From NCBI RefSeq assembly GCF_027942865.1, contig NC_134509.1:15588017-15652016 (forward strand): a stretch of DNA of 64,000 nt. Direction: 5' to 3'. Positions 50,566 to 63,712 of the stretch are shown here, piece after piece. The notes under the pieces were generated by a model that was not told the DNA's origin, made no database searches, and worked only from the letters and a program-made list of their open reading frames with translations. The stretch comes from Odontesthes bonariensis (Eukaryota; Chordata; Actinopteri; Atheriniformes; Atherinopsidae). Each line of letters starts with the position of its first letter. Positions within the stretch are counted from its first letter, which is position 1. A program made the position numbers and the translations under genes.

Positions 50566-53500
50566 AGACAGAAAGAAAGAAAGGAACAGATCGAAACGCA
50601 GCACTTATTTTGGGTTTTCCCTGCAGTTTCACATGCATGTTACCTTATGATTTGACACTGACACCTGTGCTTGTAATCTTTGACAGTTGACTCTGTGATT
50701 GACATGTAACAGGGGTGGAGGGGTCGGGACTGTCCCAAACTGCGGCTGTGTGGAAAACTAGTGTTTGCTTGGGGATACCCAGTAAAATGACAATTTGTGT
50801 CACATCCTTTTAAAGTTTGAGAAGTGAAAAAGGAAAGTGCATTTCACTGCTCCCCCCCACCTTCCTTCCCCATTAACTGTTGAGTATTAACAGAGATAAG
50901 ATAGACCCACCCGTCTATAACCAGAGGTCGGTTTGGCAACCATGCGCAGCCAGTAAACCGGTCCCTGCCTCATAGCAGGTTCTCGGTAGCCTACCTGGTG
51001 TCATAACTTGGAAGTGACATGCATAAAAAATGTTACACCTCGCTTGCTGAGCTTGTTTTCGAAGTTATTTTCCAAGCCTGAAACGCAGCTATGTGGTTGC
51101 GATTAACCTGCTGACGAGTGTTGATCTCAAATATCCACTGTGAGGAAGGCACGGTGCGCAGGTGTTAAGTTACCAGCAAACATCAACAGTGTCTCATGGC
51201 TGGCCAGTTTGAGTGTTTTCCTGTCCATCTGTTCTCTTCTGATCAGTGTCATTCACAGTCAGCTGATGTAAACAGAGCATTTGAGGCTGGTTTTCAGTGG
51301 AAAAAGGGCAAACTACTGTGTTGTTCATGTTTTATTTATTCAACCTCCATCTGATGAGTGAATACACCCTTTTTCCCTAAACGTGCTTAACTTGTTTAAA
51401 AAAAAAAAAATCTCCATAGCCTAATGATCTTTTTGATAGTGCGACGTTATGCAAAACAGTTTTCCAGAGGCTTGGCAAAAGCACACTTTTTGTGACTTGA
51501 AGTCGGACCAACATAGAATATCTGTCATGTATACGTTTTAGCTGTAAGAAGGCACAAACAACAATCTCTGGATCTGGGTTTAATTGGTTTGGTTTATCGG
51601 ATGCAGAACAGTATAAGATACTTATCGCAGGGGTTTTATTTCTCAGGTTTGTTTGTTTTTTTATCGAGGTGTTTCTCTCTACGTACAGTCCTGAACTCAA
51701 AGTTTGCATTGTTTTAATGAAAGAGACGGAAGGAAAATTTCAGATTGTCACATTTCGGATCCCCAGGATCCTATCAGATGATTGGTAGATTAGTTTAAGA
51801 GTGAGCAGAAACATTTTCATTGTTGTAGATGAATGTACCTATCATGCAACTAGTTTATTAAAACCTCTCTATTTGTTCCAACTCCTTGGCCTGTGTGACT
51901 ATAAAGTAAGTGAATGACACAGATATATCAGTTTTACCTGTCATCTCATACACTTTGATGCTAATCTGGGTCAATATGTTTATTCGAAGAAAGGTGAAAA
52001 CCTTTATTTTTCCTCCCAATTTGTATAGCCTCGTGTCTGTTGTTCGGGATTGGTTTCATGCTGCTGAGCTCTGCCTCTCAGTCTTTTCCAGTTAGAATAC
52101 TACATGTCTACTAGAAAATTTTTTTAAATTTATTTTTAAAGCCCCCCCCCAAAAAAAAATAGTCCCACTCCAGCACTTATTAATTCCCTTGTGCTCCTCA
52201 AAATTGTTCATTTCAAAGTATTTTTTGCGACAAAAAAACCTTATGTGGCCATAAAATTGCTGGGGTATTACTCTACACCTTTTTTCCTCATTCAGTGAAT
52301 GAGAATTTATGAATATTGGTCATCTGCCTCTGCACACATCTTCACCCACCAGCAGATGACTCTACCTGCCCTGTCTCTGGCCCATTATGCAATCTCTGCA
52401 GTGCTTAAGAAGATCAAGCAAAGTTCTACAATGTTGCATGCAAGTGAAAATATTGGAAAGGTTGCTTTCAGAAATAGAAAAACGTATCCATCTACTGTTA
52501 GCCGGCTGGCGAGGCTTGGTGAGCCTTCAGCAAATCACACCAAGCAGCTTCCCCTCCTTGCTTCTACTGTTTTGGTCTCTAGCTTGTGCTAACATCTGCT
52601 GGTAGCTTGCAAGCCTCTCATTTCATTGGTTCCTCGCTGCTCATGCAAAACAGCTGTAAAGCCTCACCCTGTAAATATCCATGATTGGCTCCTCTGATCT
52701 TCTACATAGAATACAAACGGGCTGTCTGACCTCACCTTTCTGAGGCAGCTGGTGGCGCTCTGTACAATCAAAGCAGAAATCCACAGGCGTTGCGTTGTCT
52801 GGCGATTTTGCTCACATGTCATATAAGCTTTAAATATATAGCTTTACCTATCTGAGGAGGATTTTAACATAAATTCCTACACGCAGCAAGGCTGCAAATG
52901 GGGTTAAAGCTCTATGAAGTGCCCGAAGGACTGTCTGAGGAATGAGAGGAATGTGTAGCAGATCAGTCATTTTGCCTGAATATCTCTATATTTTGAGACA
53001 GGATTTAAGTTTGTTAGAGTATGTTTGGCTGTCAGCAGCACTCAAACCTGCAACCAAGAGCCTCCCGCACAGGACATTTGCGAGTCTCCATTGCAGCATG
53101 CCAGACTGTGAATGATGGTCATACTAATGTGATTAGATGTAAAGGTTCAGGTCACAAGTTGGGATCTGATTTGCTTCAGCTTGCTTGTTGGTGGCTCACC
53201 GTATTATCACAGTAGTTCTGTGACTGAGAAAATATTCAGCAGTAGATGTTCCAAAATCAGAATAATCTGAAAATCTTACTCTGGTAGTGAGCGTGCGATC
53301 AACTATGGTTTTATTGTGAGCATTGTGAGGTTCAGTAGCTTCTTCGTAAGTTGGTCAGTTAAGAAGGACACGAACACAAATCATTTGTGAGAAATTTCAA
53401 CAGGGGGACAGGTGCTGTAGTTTGCATATCAGCAGGTGTTTGTGTGTTTGTGTGTCACCCTTTTCTGCCTTGAATCCAGCCAGCTCAGCTGTGTCCCGTG

Positions 53501-56500
53501 TTTAGGATTAGCTCCACCTTTCCCACCCGTGTCCCAAAGCTGAACCTAAAACCACACAAACATGCCTCATAAACTGCCCATGGCTGCATCTCCGCTTAGT
53601 CCAAACTAAAGAGTAACTTTTTAGCTTTTTTTTAAGATTACGAGCATAATAACCAGTTATGTTAGTTACTTTTTCTTTTTTTTTTCATGAGAGTTAGTGG
53701 ACGACATTCCCACCATTTTCACGCCTGCCAGTGCATGCAGTGAACTCAGATTCATGTTATGAATCTTCTATTTTTAATCTATGTACACACAAGTTGGTGT
53801 TTAAAAGACAAATGCATGCAGTAACTGTTTTCATAGGAGTTATTTTTAATTGAATTTAAATTTCTTTTGTCTGTTTCCAGATGAACCATTTATATTTTCA
53901 GTTAGTGATCTTAATATTAGTAATAGTACTAATATAAAGGACATTTATGTTTGATTGGTTAATTATACTATTGCTATAACACGTTATGTGGCTCCTGAAC
54001 ACAAGTAAATCGAGGATTGCATGCGTTCATTATCCACTCTCGAATGAGACGGTTCTTGGGACTCTGTCAGGGTGATAGAGATTACAGGGCTCCCCAAAGA
54101 CAACACGCCTTCATTGGCTTTCACTCTACTTGGATTTGCACTGCAGGTTGGAAAGCTAAAGTGACGTTAACAGCCAGCCGAAGGTTGATAGACAGTTTAC
54201 AATGAGGGTATAATTCCTCTGTCTGCAATTGGATCAGAAAATCAGGCACAAGACTGTCTTTCTCACTGTGTTTTGTTTAACTTTTAAGAGGCTAACATTA
54301 ATAACTTTTGTTTATATGGTCTGTATTTCCAGTAATTTTCAAGTTTATCGTAATGGAAGTTTTATTTATTTGTTTTTTTTCTTTTGATCAAGGTCTTTTT
54401 ATTGAAGATTTTCACAATATACATAATACAAACAGTATACTGTATCTAGTCTAATCCCCAGTATCCACCCATCCTACCCACCCCACCAGAGAGACACGCA
54501 AACGAAAAAAACAAAAAAGGCCACATAAAAGACGACAACAAAACAACCACACCAAAACAAAAACAAACAAACAAACAAAAAAACAGACACAGCACAACAC
54601 AAGTCTATGGGGTTACATTCTCTGCTTCCATTTTTTCCACAAATGTCAAGAAAGGCTGCCAAACTGCATAGAATTTCTGAGCAGAGTAGTTATGGAAGTT
54701 TTTGATGATGAAAAAAAAGAGTGGTAATCAGATTTTAGGCTCAATTTTGTCTTGTGAATTAGTGGATTTCTTTTTTTTTTTTTTACACATAGCCACTGGG
54801 AAACAATTTCTGAGTGTTCCTGGATTTGTAAGTTTTAAACTCGTTAAAACCTCAAAGTGAATACCATACATAGTTTGCAGTGGACAGAGGAAGGCTTTTC
54901 AGGGTCAGTAATGCAGTCTAGAGAATGGATCAGTGTTATTTGTCTTGTTCCAAGCAGCCCAAATTCTCTTGGTCACGTCCTTTTTTCTCTCTCCAACTTT
55001 GACCAACTTTTTAGCCAAACTAAATCAATGCTAACCAGGCAACATCGGTGGCAGGCATAGCTAACCCGAGGACATTGCTCACAAAGTGGCCCTCCTATCC
55101 CAACTCAGCATGACATACAGGATATGACATATTCTCTATAAGCATCTGAGTTAGTCCAGTTTCTGTTCACTATACAAAAGATACTCATGAAAGTGTTACA
55201 TTTGACTTACATTTTAGCTCCTAAAACCTTTGTACAGTACTGTATTTCTCACCTTTTGAGAGGAACTTGGCTAGGCTAAGCTAAGCTAAACCAATCGTCA
55301 CCCGTTACAAAAGGTTTTCCCTTCAAATTAAATTTTTTTCCTGTTAAGTTTTGGCTGTTCTCAATAGTTATGTTTAATGATGGTTTGTCTCATCATATAA
55401 ATCTTTTTTTCTGTCTTGAAATTTATGAACAAAAATTGTAACGATAAGTGTGCTCCCAATCAAAATTTTTTTTCCACATTTGAAAGGTTAAAATGCATAT
55501 TAATGCATGTATATATTATCCATACCTAAGCAAATTCACAGATGAGCCTGGTGTGCTATTTTCCTTATCTGGTGTTGTTTGTACTGAATTCTCTTTAAAA
55601 GAAAAAACAACAACATCAAAAAATAAATTTATAATTAACTGTAATCGTTGCCTTTTCCTTTCTTTTTTCCCCTAACAGGCTCCATTTTGCCTCAGAAAGG
55701 GCTAAATATGCGACCCAAGTGTGGTTCTGCAGCGTTCTTTAGTCTCACTGATAAATGCCTCTTAACTTCACGCTCATGCTTTATCAACTGCCCTTTCCTC
55801 CGTTTGACATGCAAACATTGCTGTTTATCAGTGGGTGAGATGCGATGCAAACGAGCTCCAGAGGAAGCAGCAGGAGCAGAGATAGGATATGCCCACACAA
55901 AACAGCCTTATCACTGACAGAGGCTTATTGTGGTAACAGGACAGGTTGAAGTCTTACCATGCCAACATGAAAGTACAGTGGGAATGATGTCACCAGCCCA
56001 CATTGTATACACACAATGTGGTAATTCAACCTGAGACTGTCAGATAAAAGATGTGACCTACTGTTTTCAACAAAAGAAAAGGGTTTAAAAAGGGGGCAGA
56101 AAAGCCATGTTTTCGGTACAATCTCTGGCACTATGTAAATACTTTGGTATTAGGTTATATTACGCTGTCATGCAATCTACTAATGAGTGTGTTTTCAGAG
56201 GGACGTTCTCCCGTGTTTAGAGGAAATGTAGTCCTCATTTATGCTATTTATGAATTATTCTCACGTTAAGAAAGTACATTTGAAAAAGGTTTGGTGGCTC
56301 CTTATGAGGAGCTCTGTCAGAGGGTTGGAAATAAAAAGAGAAAAGATAGATAATCCTCTTTGGTCTGAGGTATTGCCTAACACCAAGGGTGATTGAAAAA
56401 AATCAGTACGCGCACAAACGAGCACTGACTTGTCCACACTTGGGTAAAGGATGACCTCATGCTGTACATTGGCAAGAAGCAGATTAATGCCTCATCCGTT

Positions 56501-59500
56501 CCTGTCTGTAAAAAGCCCTCTCCTGTGTGGACTGAGTGTGAAGTTGAATGACTTTCAGATCTACACATGAAGTTTCTCTGTATTGGGATCAGCCTGTTTT
56601 TTATTCATTTATTTAATTTCAATCTGCTCCATGGAACCCGTTTCCTCTGAAACGGGGCATTTCTTCCCTTCAGGCTTTTTGATTGGCTTGTAGTGATGAT
56701 TTTCTCCATTACTTCTTCTTTCCCTTAAGCTGGTGTGTTTGGTTATGTTAATGAACTGAGTTGAATAGGGTAGGAGCACCCTGTTTGTAAAACCAGTTCA
56801 AAGGTAATTACGACAGCCAACACCCTTATTATGTGCATGTGAAACTCCACAGCATGGAGCAAGGAGCAACATCATCTACTTTCACAACAGCCTTAACTTA
56901 TAAGCTTATTATAGTCTTTATTCAACACACAGGGGGCTTTGCTGTTAAAGAGCCCTCTGCTGGTTTTGAAGGGGTTCCTCATTCATTGTAACAATAATAT
57001 ACAAATTTACCACAGTAAATTTGAATTGATTTCATTTTCTGCAAAACTTGGAATAGTAAATAATCTGTTTTGTCATATAATTGGTGGTGTGTCTCAGATG
57101 GAGTAACAGGCTCCTAAAGAGTCAGTGCTTTTCACGGTCTTTAATTTGGTAGCGTTCATTTTAAATATAGAAAACCCTAGAGGGCTGTGATGATTAAGCT
57201 ACCACTTCCTCAAAAGCCTTTGCCTTCAGTTCTCTCCATCAAACCCAAACTGTCAAATTTGTGGGTGAAATATGCCATTTAACACTTTGAAACAATTCCA
57301 TTTCTTTTGCCAGCTTAGCTGTTTTCTGGAATTTGTGGACGTGCATGTGGCAGAATCCTTGTTACTATGATCGCTTCTTGGAGTTTAGCTGCCCCACATA
57401 ATTCCAGTGTAGCTCCACCCAAACACCAGTAACCAGTAGTTATGTTTGCCAGTTAGACTTGCACATGTTTTTGAATGTGACTTCACTGGTATCATCGCTG
57501 TGTTCAATAAGAATTGGTAGCAATAAAGATGAATGTGGGGAAAGACTATAGACATTGATGAGTGGCTTTTCTTTCTGCTGTGTTGCTATTCGAATTCATT
57601 GGATGGCGAGGACTAGAAATGCTCTGGCCGTACCTTGTGTGGCCTCTCTGTGACTTCACCTGTAGACTAAATATTTTAGCAGCTTGTATAACTTTAATGA
57701 GCCTGTTTGTCACTTGGGTTGTTATGGTCACCGTAAGTTTTTATTTTTATTTTTTTGCCTGTGAGTGTCACCCTTAGTCGAAGTGAACTGGACTTTTTCT
57801 CTTGCTTTCCTATTTTATTTCATTCACTCTTATTGTATAAGCCTAAAAACTGTTTGATGTACACATCAATTAATATGAAAAGAGGAGTGTGTATTGATAA
57901 CCTCTTCTAGACTTGGCCATTTGATAGAAGCAGCTAATCTCCTTAACATTTATGGTTACATTTGGCACTGAATCAAAAATTCCTATTGGGTGCAGTGGTG
58001 TTTTGGCCTTACATATAAATCCAAGATTTCATGGCCAAAGAGATGCTCATCAACCAATATTATAGAAGTTAATCACCTCAAGATAAACACTTAAGCAATT
58101 GCAGAGGAATGGGGCACGACAGGATGAACTGGTTGAAAAAGCAACAATCAAAGTTGAAACTGTGTGAAATATCTTAATCTGCTTAAAGTTGATTGAGGAA
58201 AAAAAAAGGAAATGTCTCGGAATTCTTATTTAACAAGAAAGTTCATCTTTACTGTGAGTAATGGGTGTGCCCTGCCTTTCAGCTGTTTTTCCTGACCACA
58301 CCTTTGTGTATGAAACCCTCTGGGATGGCAGACAGCTGACAATGCCAGAAACCAGATCAGGACACAGAAAAAGACAGAAGCCTTCAAGGCGAGCTTTTCC
58401 CTTTCATTTCGGATTGTTTGCACCCACCAGTTTCATCTCTGCTTTTGATTCATTTTTTTTCATGTTTACTTTGGGAGGGCTGGTGTTAGACACACGTGAA
58501 TATCTGCGCGACAGTTAGTAAGTAATCGTTTGAACGAGTGCAATACTTTGCCTCTTACGTGGTGAGAAAGATCCATCATGTTTCACTTAAAAATGGGATA
58601 GTTACAACTCATGACTTTCATCTATCTAATTGTCATAATGATGAAGCTCTTTCGTTGAAATGTGAGGACAGTGGTTTGCAGCAGGCCCCAAAACAGACAG
58701 CAGAGCCTTTATTAATAACAGTACAAAGAAAGTGTGAGGAAACCAGGCACAGCTTTGAGTAATGGTGCTTTTTCAGCCAAGTTAGTGGAACTAAAGACAA
58801 GCAAATTCAGATTGGTTTCATTATGGCTTTTCATTTTCTATAAAATCTCTCGTTGTTCTCGACTCGAGCATTTCAGCATGGCCATTACTTTTCAGTCTGG
58901 CAATCGCCAAAGACCCACAGGACGAAATGGAGGATAGAAGTAAAATGCAAACCATTTCACCTTTCTTTTCACATTCGTGGCTTTGATTTCATGAAAATGT
59001 GATCACCACTCTGTTTGTTACGCCGTTTCCCGTTTGGGGTTAAAAAAAAACTTAAATCGAAATAATTTGATACCTGGAAGAAAATCACATTGATTAAAAA
59101 CAAGAATTATTTGTATTAGTATTGGCACTGTTGTTATGTTTTTTTTTTTTTAATGCTCTCAAGTATGAAAGGAAGATGGCATACGGTCTTGTTTGTTCTG
59201 GTTTATCTTGTCTTATCTTCTCTGACTGTGGACGTGTACTTGTCAAATTGCCATAATTGGGTAATTGGACGTCAGGAAATCACAAAAATCTAGTGAGATT
59301 CATGATGTCACTGTAAACTCGCAAATATTCAAATCACAGGAGACTATTCCAGAACCAAACTCTCAGACAAAATATGTATGTAGTTAGTTTTTTTTTCGTA
59401 TTTTGACACATGCTCTGCTGTACATTGTCTAGGCTCTACAGTATTTGAGTTTATCTGGAGCACGCGGGGCAGTGAGCTCTCTGCCTCTGCGGGGCTGTAA

Positions 59501-60990
59501 ATGAGGCCACAATTTAGGTCATGTCTTTGATTATCGAACTTTTCAGATTGCTTTTGTGAAAAAGAACATTGCATTCACTAGAAATCAAACAAGTGGATTT
59601 TTATGTGTTTGATGGAAAATGTTCAGACCGTATTATTAAAAGGTGTTTGTACAAAGTCTTGGATGTGGAGCATTGAGCGGATAAAAGCAAGTATTGACCT
59701 ATTTGGCCACTGGAAGAAGGCAGAAATGTACTACTCTAAAATAGGGCAAAGAGCATTTGAGCGGAGTTGTTAGCAATGTATTGTTGTCTAGGAGGAGCTT
59801 GTCACTAATCTGGCTGTCTTCTCACCACTTGCCAAAGAAAGAAAGGAAAAAAAATCAACATCATGAATTTAGGAGCAATTTTTAAACCTCCTCCAGAAGA
59901 ACATGTTGGCAAATGGCAACAGATTTTTTTTCACGAGCTGAATCAACGCCAAAAATACTTAAACGACTCAGTAAATGAACACTTACAGTAAACATGCTAA
60001 TTAATGAAACAAAACAATACTAGAAATTGTGTAACTTCACCCATTAAATGGGATCAAATAAAGTGGGCAATGCACTAAAAACACATTTTTTTAATTATAG
60101 TTTGATTCAGAGTTTGCAAAAAGATCGATAAATGCAGAGATGTGATGCAGAAAATCAATAACCCTTTCCCATGTTAGTTTTTTACTGCTTACAGGAAGTA
60201 AGATTGCAGTATGATTACACAGCACCATTATCACGCTATGGTTTGAAGTAATTAAACTATGGCAACTTTTACACCCAACAACTGACTCTGGTCTGCTTGC
60301 CTGGTAACCACCTTCAGAAATCTTTCTGTCAGGCCAAAAATAAGACACTTGGATTTCTCTCAGTGTTGTTGTACACAAAATGTGTCTGCATGTGTGTCCT
60401 CTACATGGCACAAAACCAGCTAAAGTGTTTAAATGACTCCTCGTTGGCACTCAGATACATAACGCACACACACAAACACCACCACCTCTTTCCATCTGTC
60501 TCCTTGTGACTTTCTCTGTTAGCACATTGTCACACTTTTAGCCAGCATACATGCTTGATAAGAAACTCACATTTTTGAATCGCTAACATTCAAAACATCA
60601 ACATTATAAGTAAAATAGGACTTAGAAAATTATGTGATATTGTACCTGTAACCAAAATCTAGATTCCTGAGCGTTTTGAGGGGGTTGCATCATGTGACAC
60701 AGTTCAGAGAATGGATGTTAATGGTGCTCGAGAGGGTAGTTGTAATGTTGTTGGGGAGGGGCCCTTATGTCTCTGACAATGATACAATTACAGGTCTAAC
60801 CGAAAGGGACAGTAGAGTGTTCTTCCCGATTGGCGAACGCGTCAAGAAAATGTGCGTGAAATATTTTTCTGCTCAAGTGTTCAGCGCTCGATTAGAATAG
60901 GTTTCATCATTGTGTTTTATACATGAAAACACTGTTTGTTGCTGCTACTTTCTTTCCTCACACCTCCTTCTTTTCTTCAGACTTTCTCCA
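50566..60990. other. Gene-poor 10 kb stretch
   Basis: No protein domain, RNA gene or intact mobile element was recognised. Open frames of 60-119 codons occur at chance frequency. An A/C-rich low-complexity tract at about 54480-54600 may be a decayed repeat. If a gene starts at 50.5 kb, this would be its first intron. Confidence 0.6.
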
Positions 60991-60994
60991 GATC

Positions 60995-61083
60995 TGTTTT
61001 TTTTTCCCCTAGTCCCTCCCACCCCTCCCCCTCTCTCCCTCCTCCCACTCTGTAACCTCCTCCTCCTCTCCATCTCCATCCAA
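60995..61083 (+). repeat. Polypyrimidine tract
   Basis: Almost 90 bases of nearly pure C/T on the plus strand, including CCCTCCCACCCCTCCCCCTC. Such tracts act as strong splice-acceptor polypyrimidine regions and can form triplex DNA. Confidence 0.85.
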
Positions 61084-61266
61084 GTGGCTCTTGGAGCAGC
61101 TTACTCATGTCCAGTCATTTCCCACCATGCTTCGCCTCTTGCACGCACACTCATTTCCCGCTCCTTTCTTGACGTATCCTCATATCTTTTTGCTTTGACA
61201 ACAGGACAAAAATGAGGTCCTTGCCTGCTTAGCGAACCGTCCCTGTTAAATATGGCCCAAGGAAGG
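61084..61266 (+). other. Possible non-coding exon
   Basis: The polypyrimidine tract ends in CATCCAAG, and a second possible acceptor, TTTGACAACAG, ends at 61205. A consensus donor AAG|GTAAGA follows at 61266/61267. No long frame crosses it (ATGAGGTCC... stops after six codons; ATGGCCCAAGGAAG opens just before the donor). It could be a 5' UTR exon, or the start of coding sequence that continues outside the window. Support is from splice signals only. Confidence 0.25.
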
Positions 61267-61284
61267 TAAGAAACCTCACCAACT

Positions 61285-61285
<1 letters not shown>

Positions 61286-61332
<47 letters not shown>
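61286..61332. repeat. (CA)n microsatellite
   Basis: About 23 uninterrupted AC dinucleotides, directly downstream of the possible exon donor. Confidence 0.98.
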
Positions 61333-61334
<2 letters not shown>

Positions 61335-63267
61335 CCTTGACACACTACCACTGGGTTTTTTACATTCCTTCTCAAGAATCCAAGCCGCCCAGCCTCAACT
61401 CTAACTGAAAGCAGATGGTTAAAGTTTGACTGTGCGTCTTGTAATGGTAAATGCAAAGTCAACTCAAAAGAAAGGGATGAGCTGTGATTGGTTAAGAGAC
61501 ACATTAAGGGGCTGGAGCTGGTAGCTGTAATTTGGCGTTGTGGTGTGCAGCTGCTGTGTGGTTTACTGTTGATTCCCTGCAGTGAAAGTCTGCACAGCCA
61601 TGTGTAGTGTGAGGGCTTAACTCTGTCCTGTCATTGTGGTAGTCTTCATGCCATTGTTTGGCTGCTGGAAAATTTGTTTGTATTGCAGCTACGCCAATGA
61701 AGCGGGTCCATTTAGTGGTTAATTGTCACTAACTTTGCCCAGACTAAAATACCACAGCAGCAGGTGGTGGATTGTAATTTGTTTCCCTGGTGACGAATCC
61801 TTAAGATCTACCACCCTCAGCATGTTGATGCCTGAGATGTGTTGTGAGATATAACAGCAACCATTGGATATACTGTGAAATTTTGCTCACTCAGTAGTTA
61901 CCAACAACATCAACTTGAACGATGTTGGTTTCTTGACTTTTTGGCTGGTAACCTTATCAGGTAAAAGCCTTTGTCTTGTAAAACACTTGATGGATGTCAT
62001 CCTGTGAGAGGGAACTTTCTTTCTGATTAGCTGTCTTCCGCCCCTTCTCTACAGAAGGTTTATTTTCATTGTGAGGATTTCTTTATCTGTATCTGACTTG
62101 AATGCTTGATGACCAGATAGTTGCTGCAACACTTTGTTTTGCTGATACATAGATTATAGCAATGGGGGTGGAACGTGACACAGGGCAATCAATGGGGTGT
62201 TTTGGAGAAGCGACATTGTACGAGTCAGGTGAACTCCAACATCTGGACTCGAACACAAACGCATTCGGATTTTTCAACACATGCGGGAGAGTAATGGTAA
62301 GGATTGTTTCCAGTCACTGTATTTACCTGCAGGGATTGTAGGTCCATCCTGGACTTTCTCTCAACCTTTGGGACAGAATGCGATTGAACTGAGGTTTTAG
62401 GGGCACATTTATTTTGGTGTAGAATATAGGGTTTAGAAATGGTTGATAAAAATGCAATGAGTTGTTACAGACAGGTTTCGTGCTTCCAATTTCCTTGTTT
62501 GAAAATTCTTGTTGACTCTATTACAAAATGACTAAATCATAAAAGGAATCATTCAGTTTTAATCCAGACTTGTTCAAAATGTCAGCAGTCAGATGTCACA
62601 GATGTTGGTTGTGTCTTTCTGCTCTGCTTATTTATCCGTATCTGCAGCATGGTTAGTTTCACTGAGCTCAGTAAATAACAACACAGACTGTTTTTACAAC
62701 CTACCATGTTTAATAGATTTTACAGCAACCGTAAATGTGCTCTTTAAGGCATGAGTGATAGCTGCTGCAGTCTAAGACGATGGCTGTCATAGATTACCAT
62801 GTTGCTTTGGAATGCTCCGACGATATAAATAAATTGTGCTGTGAGAGATCCAGGCACTCCTCTTAACAACAAATGGTTAAACTTTTCCAAGTGAGTAGGA
62901 ACAATAATAAAAAAAAATAAAAAAAGTCTTAGCACCATCGGATACCACAGAACGCCAGTGTTGCCATTTCTTCTCAATCCAAACAAGGCGTTTTAGACTG
63001 TGACAGGAAGTCGCAGTCTAAAACGCCTTATATACTTATGTATTTGAGAAGCTAGAAAGAAAAAATCTGTGCGTACAAATCTTTAATACATTTTCTGTGC
63101 GTTTACAAGAATTTAAGTCTTCTAAGAAGGAATTAGACTTTTTCATTTCGAGAGACGAAGTAGGCGCTGCAGATATTTTCCTTTTTGACTTGCTGGTTCC
63201 CAGTCTGAACCTTCACTGGCCTGAATTCACACCCTCTGCTTTTGGCAAAGGATTGTGATTCCACGTT
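61333..63267. other. Unannotated stretch before the last LINE fragment
   Basis: Apart from the hairpin at 62985-63029, no exon, RNA gene or repeat is recognised. Confidence 0.6.
62985..63029. repeat. Near-perfect 20 bp hairpin
   Basis: AAGGCGTTTTAGACTGTGAC (62985-63004) and GTCGCAGTCTAAAACGCCTT (63010-63029) are reverse complements except for one T-G position, with a five-base loop AGGAA. The stem is too short for a normal microRNA precursor. It may be a collapsed fold-back element or a cruciform-prone site. Confidence 0.85.
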
Positions 63268-63501
63268 TGCATCCATCTTTTTTGGCGTTTTGTGCATCTC
63301 TGCTTTGGGACTTCCATCTATCCCTGATGCTCTGCTTATCCTCCGAGGTCGGGTCGCGAAGGCAGCTGTGCAGGACCAGCACCTCCTGGGCGATCCCGAG
63401 GTGATCCCAGACCAGAAGAGATATACATACTATGTGTTCTGGATCTGCCCGGGGCCTCCTCCCAGTTTCACGCTTCCAAAGGGAGGGTGAGCAGGAGGCA
63501 T

Positions 63502-63532
<31 letters not shown>

Positions 63533-63712
63533 AAAAAAAAAAAATTTCATTGTGGAGGAGCAGCAGCTCTACCCAAAGCGCCCCCTGGATCGTTGGGCTC
63601 CTCACCCCAAAGGAAGCTGATCTGGGCAGCTGATATCCATTCTCTAATTTTTTTTGGTCATTACCCTAATGTCGAGACCATAGGTGAGGGTTGGAACAAC
63701 AAATTGGTGAAA
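63268..63712 (-). mobile_element. LINE reverse-transcriptase 3' fragment, second copy
   Basis: Plus-strand blocks CTTATCCTCCGAGGTCGGGT, GACCAGCACCTCCTGGGCGA, CTGCCCGGGGCCTCCTCCCA and ACCATAGGTGAGGGTTGGAA are the complement of the C-terminal pol region of the same non-LTR family as at 21783-22058. It is broken by a T/A-rich insertion at about 63510-63545, by stops and by gaps. It is not functional. Confidence 0.75.

Noticed and set aside
51377..51709. 110-codon minus-strand open frame as possible transposase
   Set aside because: No catalytic triad or helix-turn-helix pattern and no inverted termini around it.
54386..54700. Possible processed 3' UTR or LINE tail on the minus strand
   Set aside because: The tract is mostly A/C low complexity; no family could be recognised, so it was not listed as an element.
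60091..60450. 119-codon minus-strand open frame
   Set aside because: No recognisable domain, no conserved motif and no neighbouring exons.
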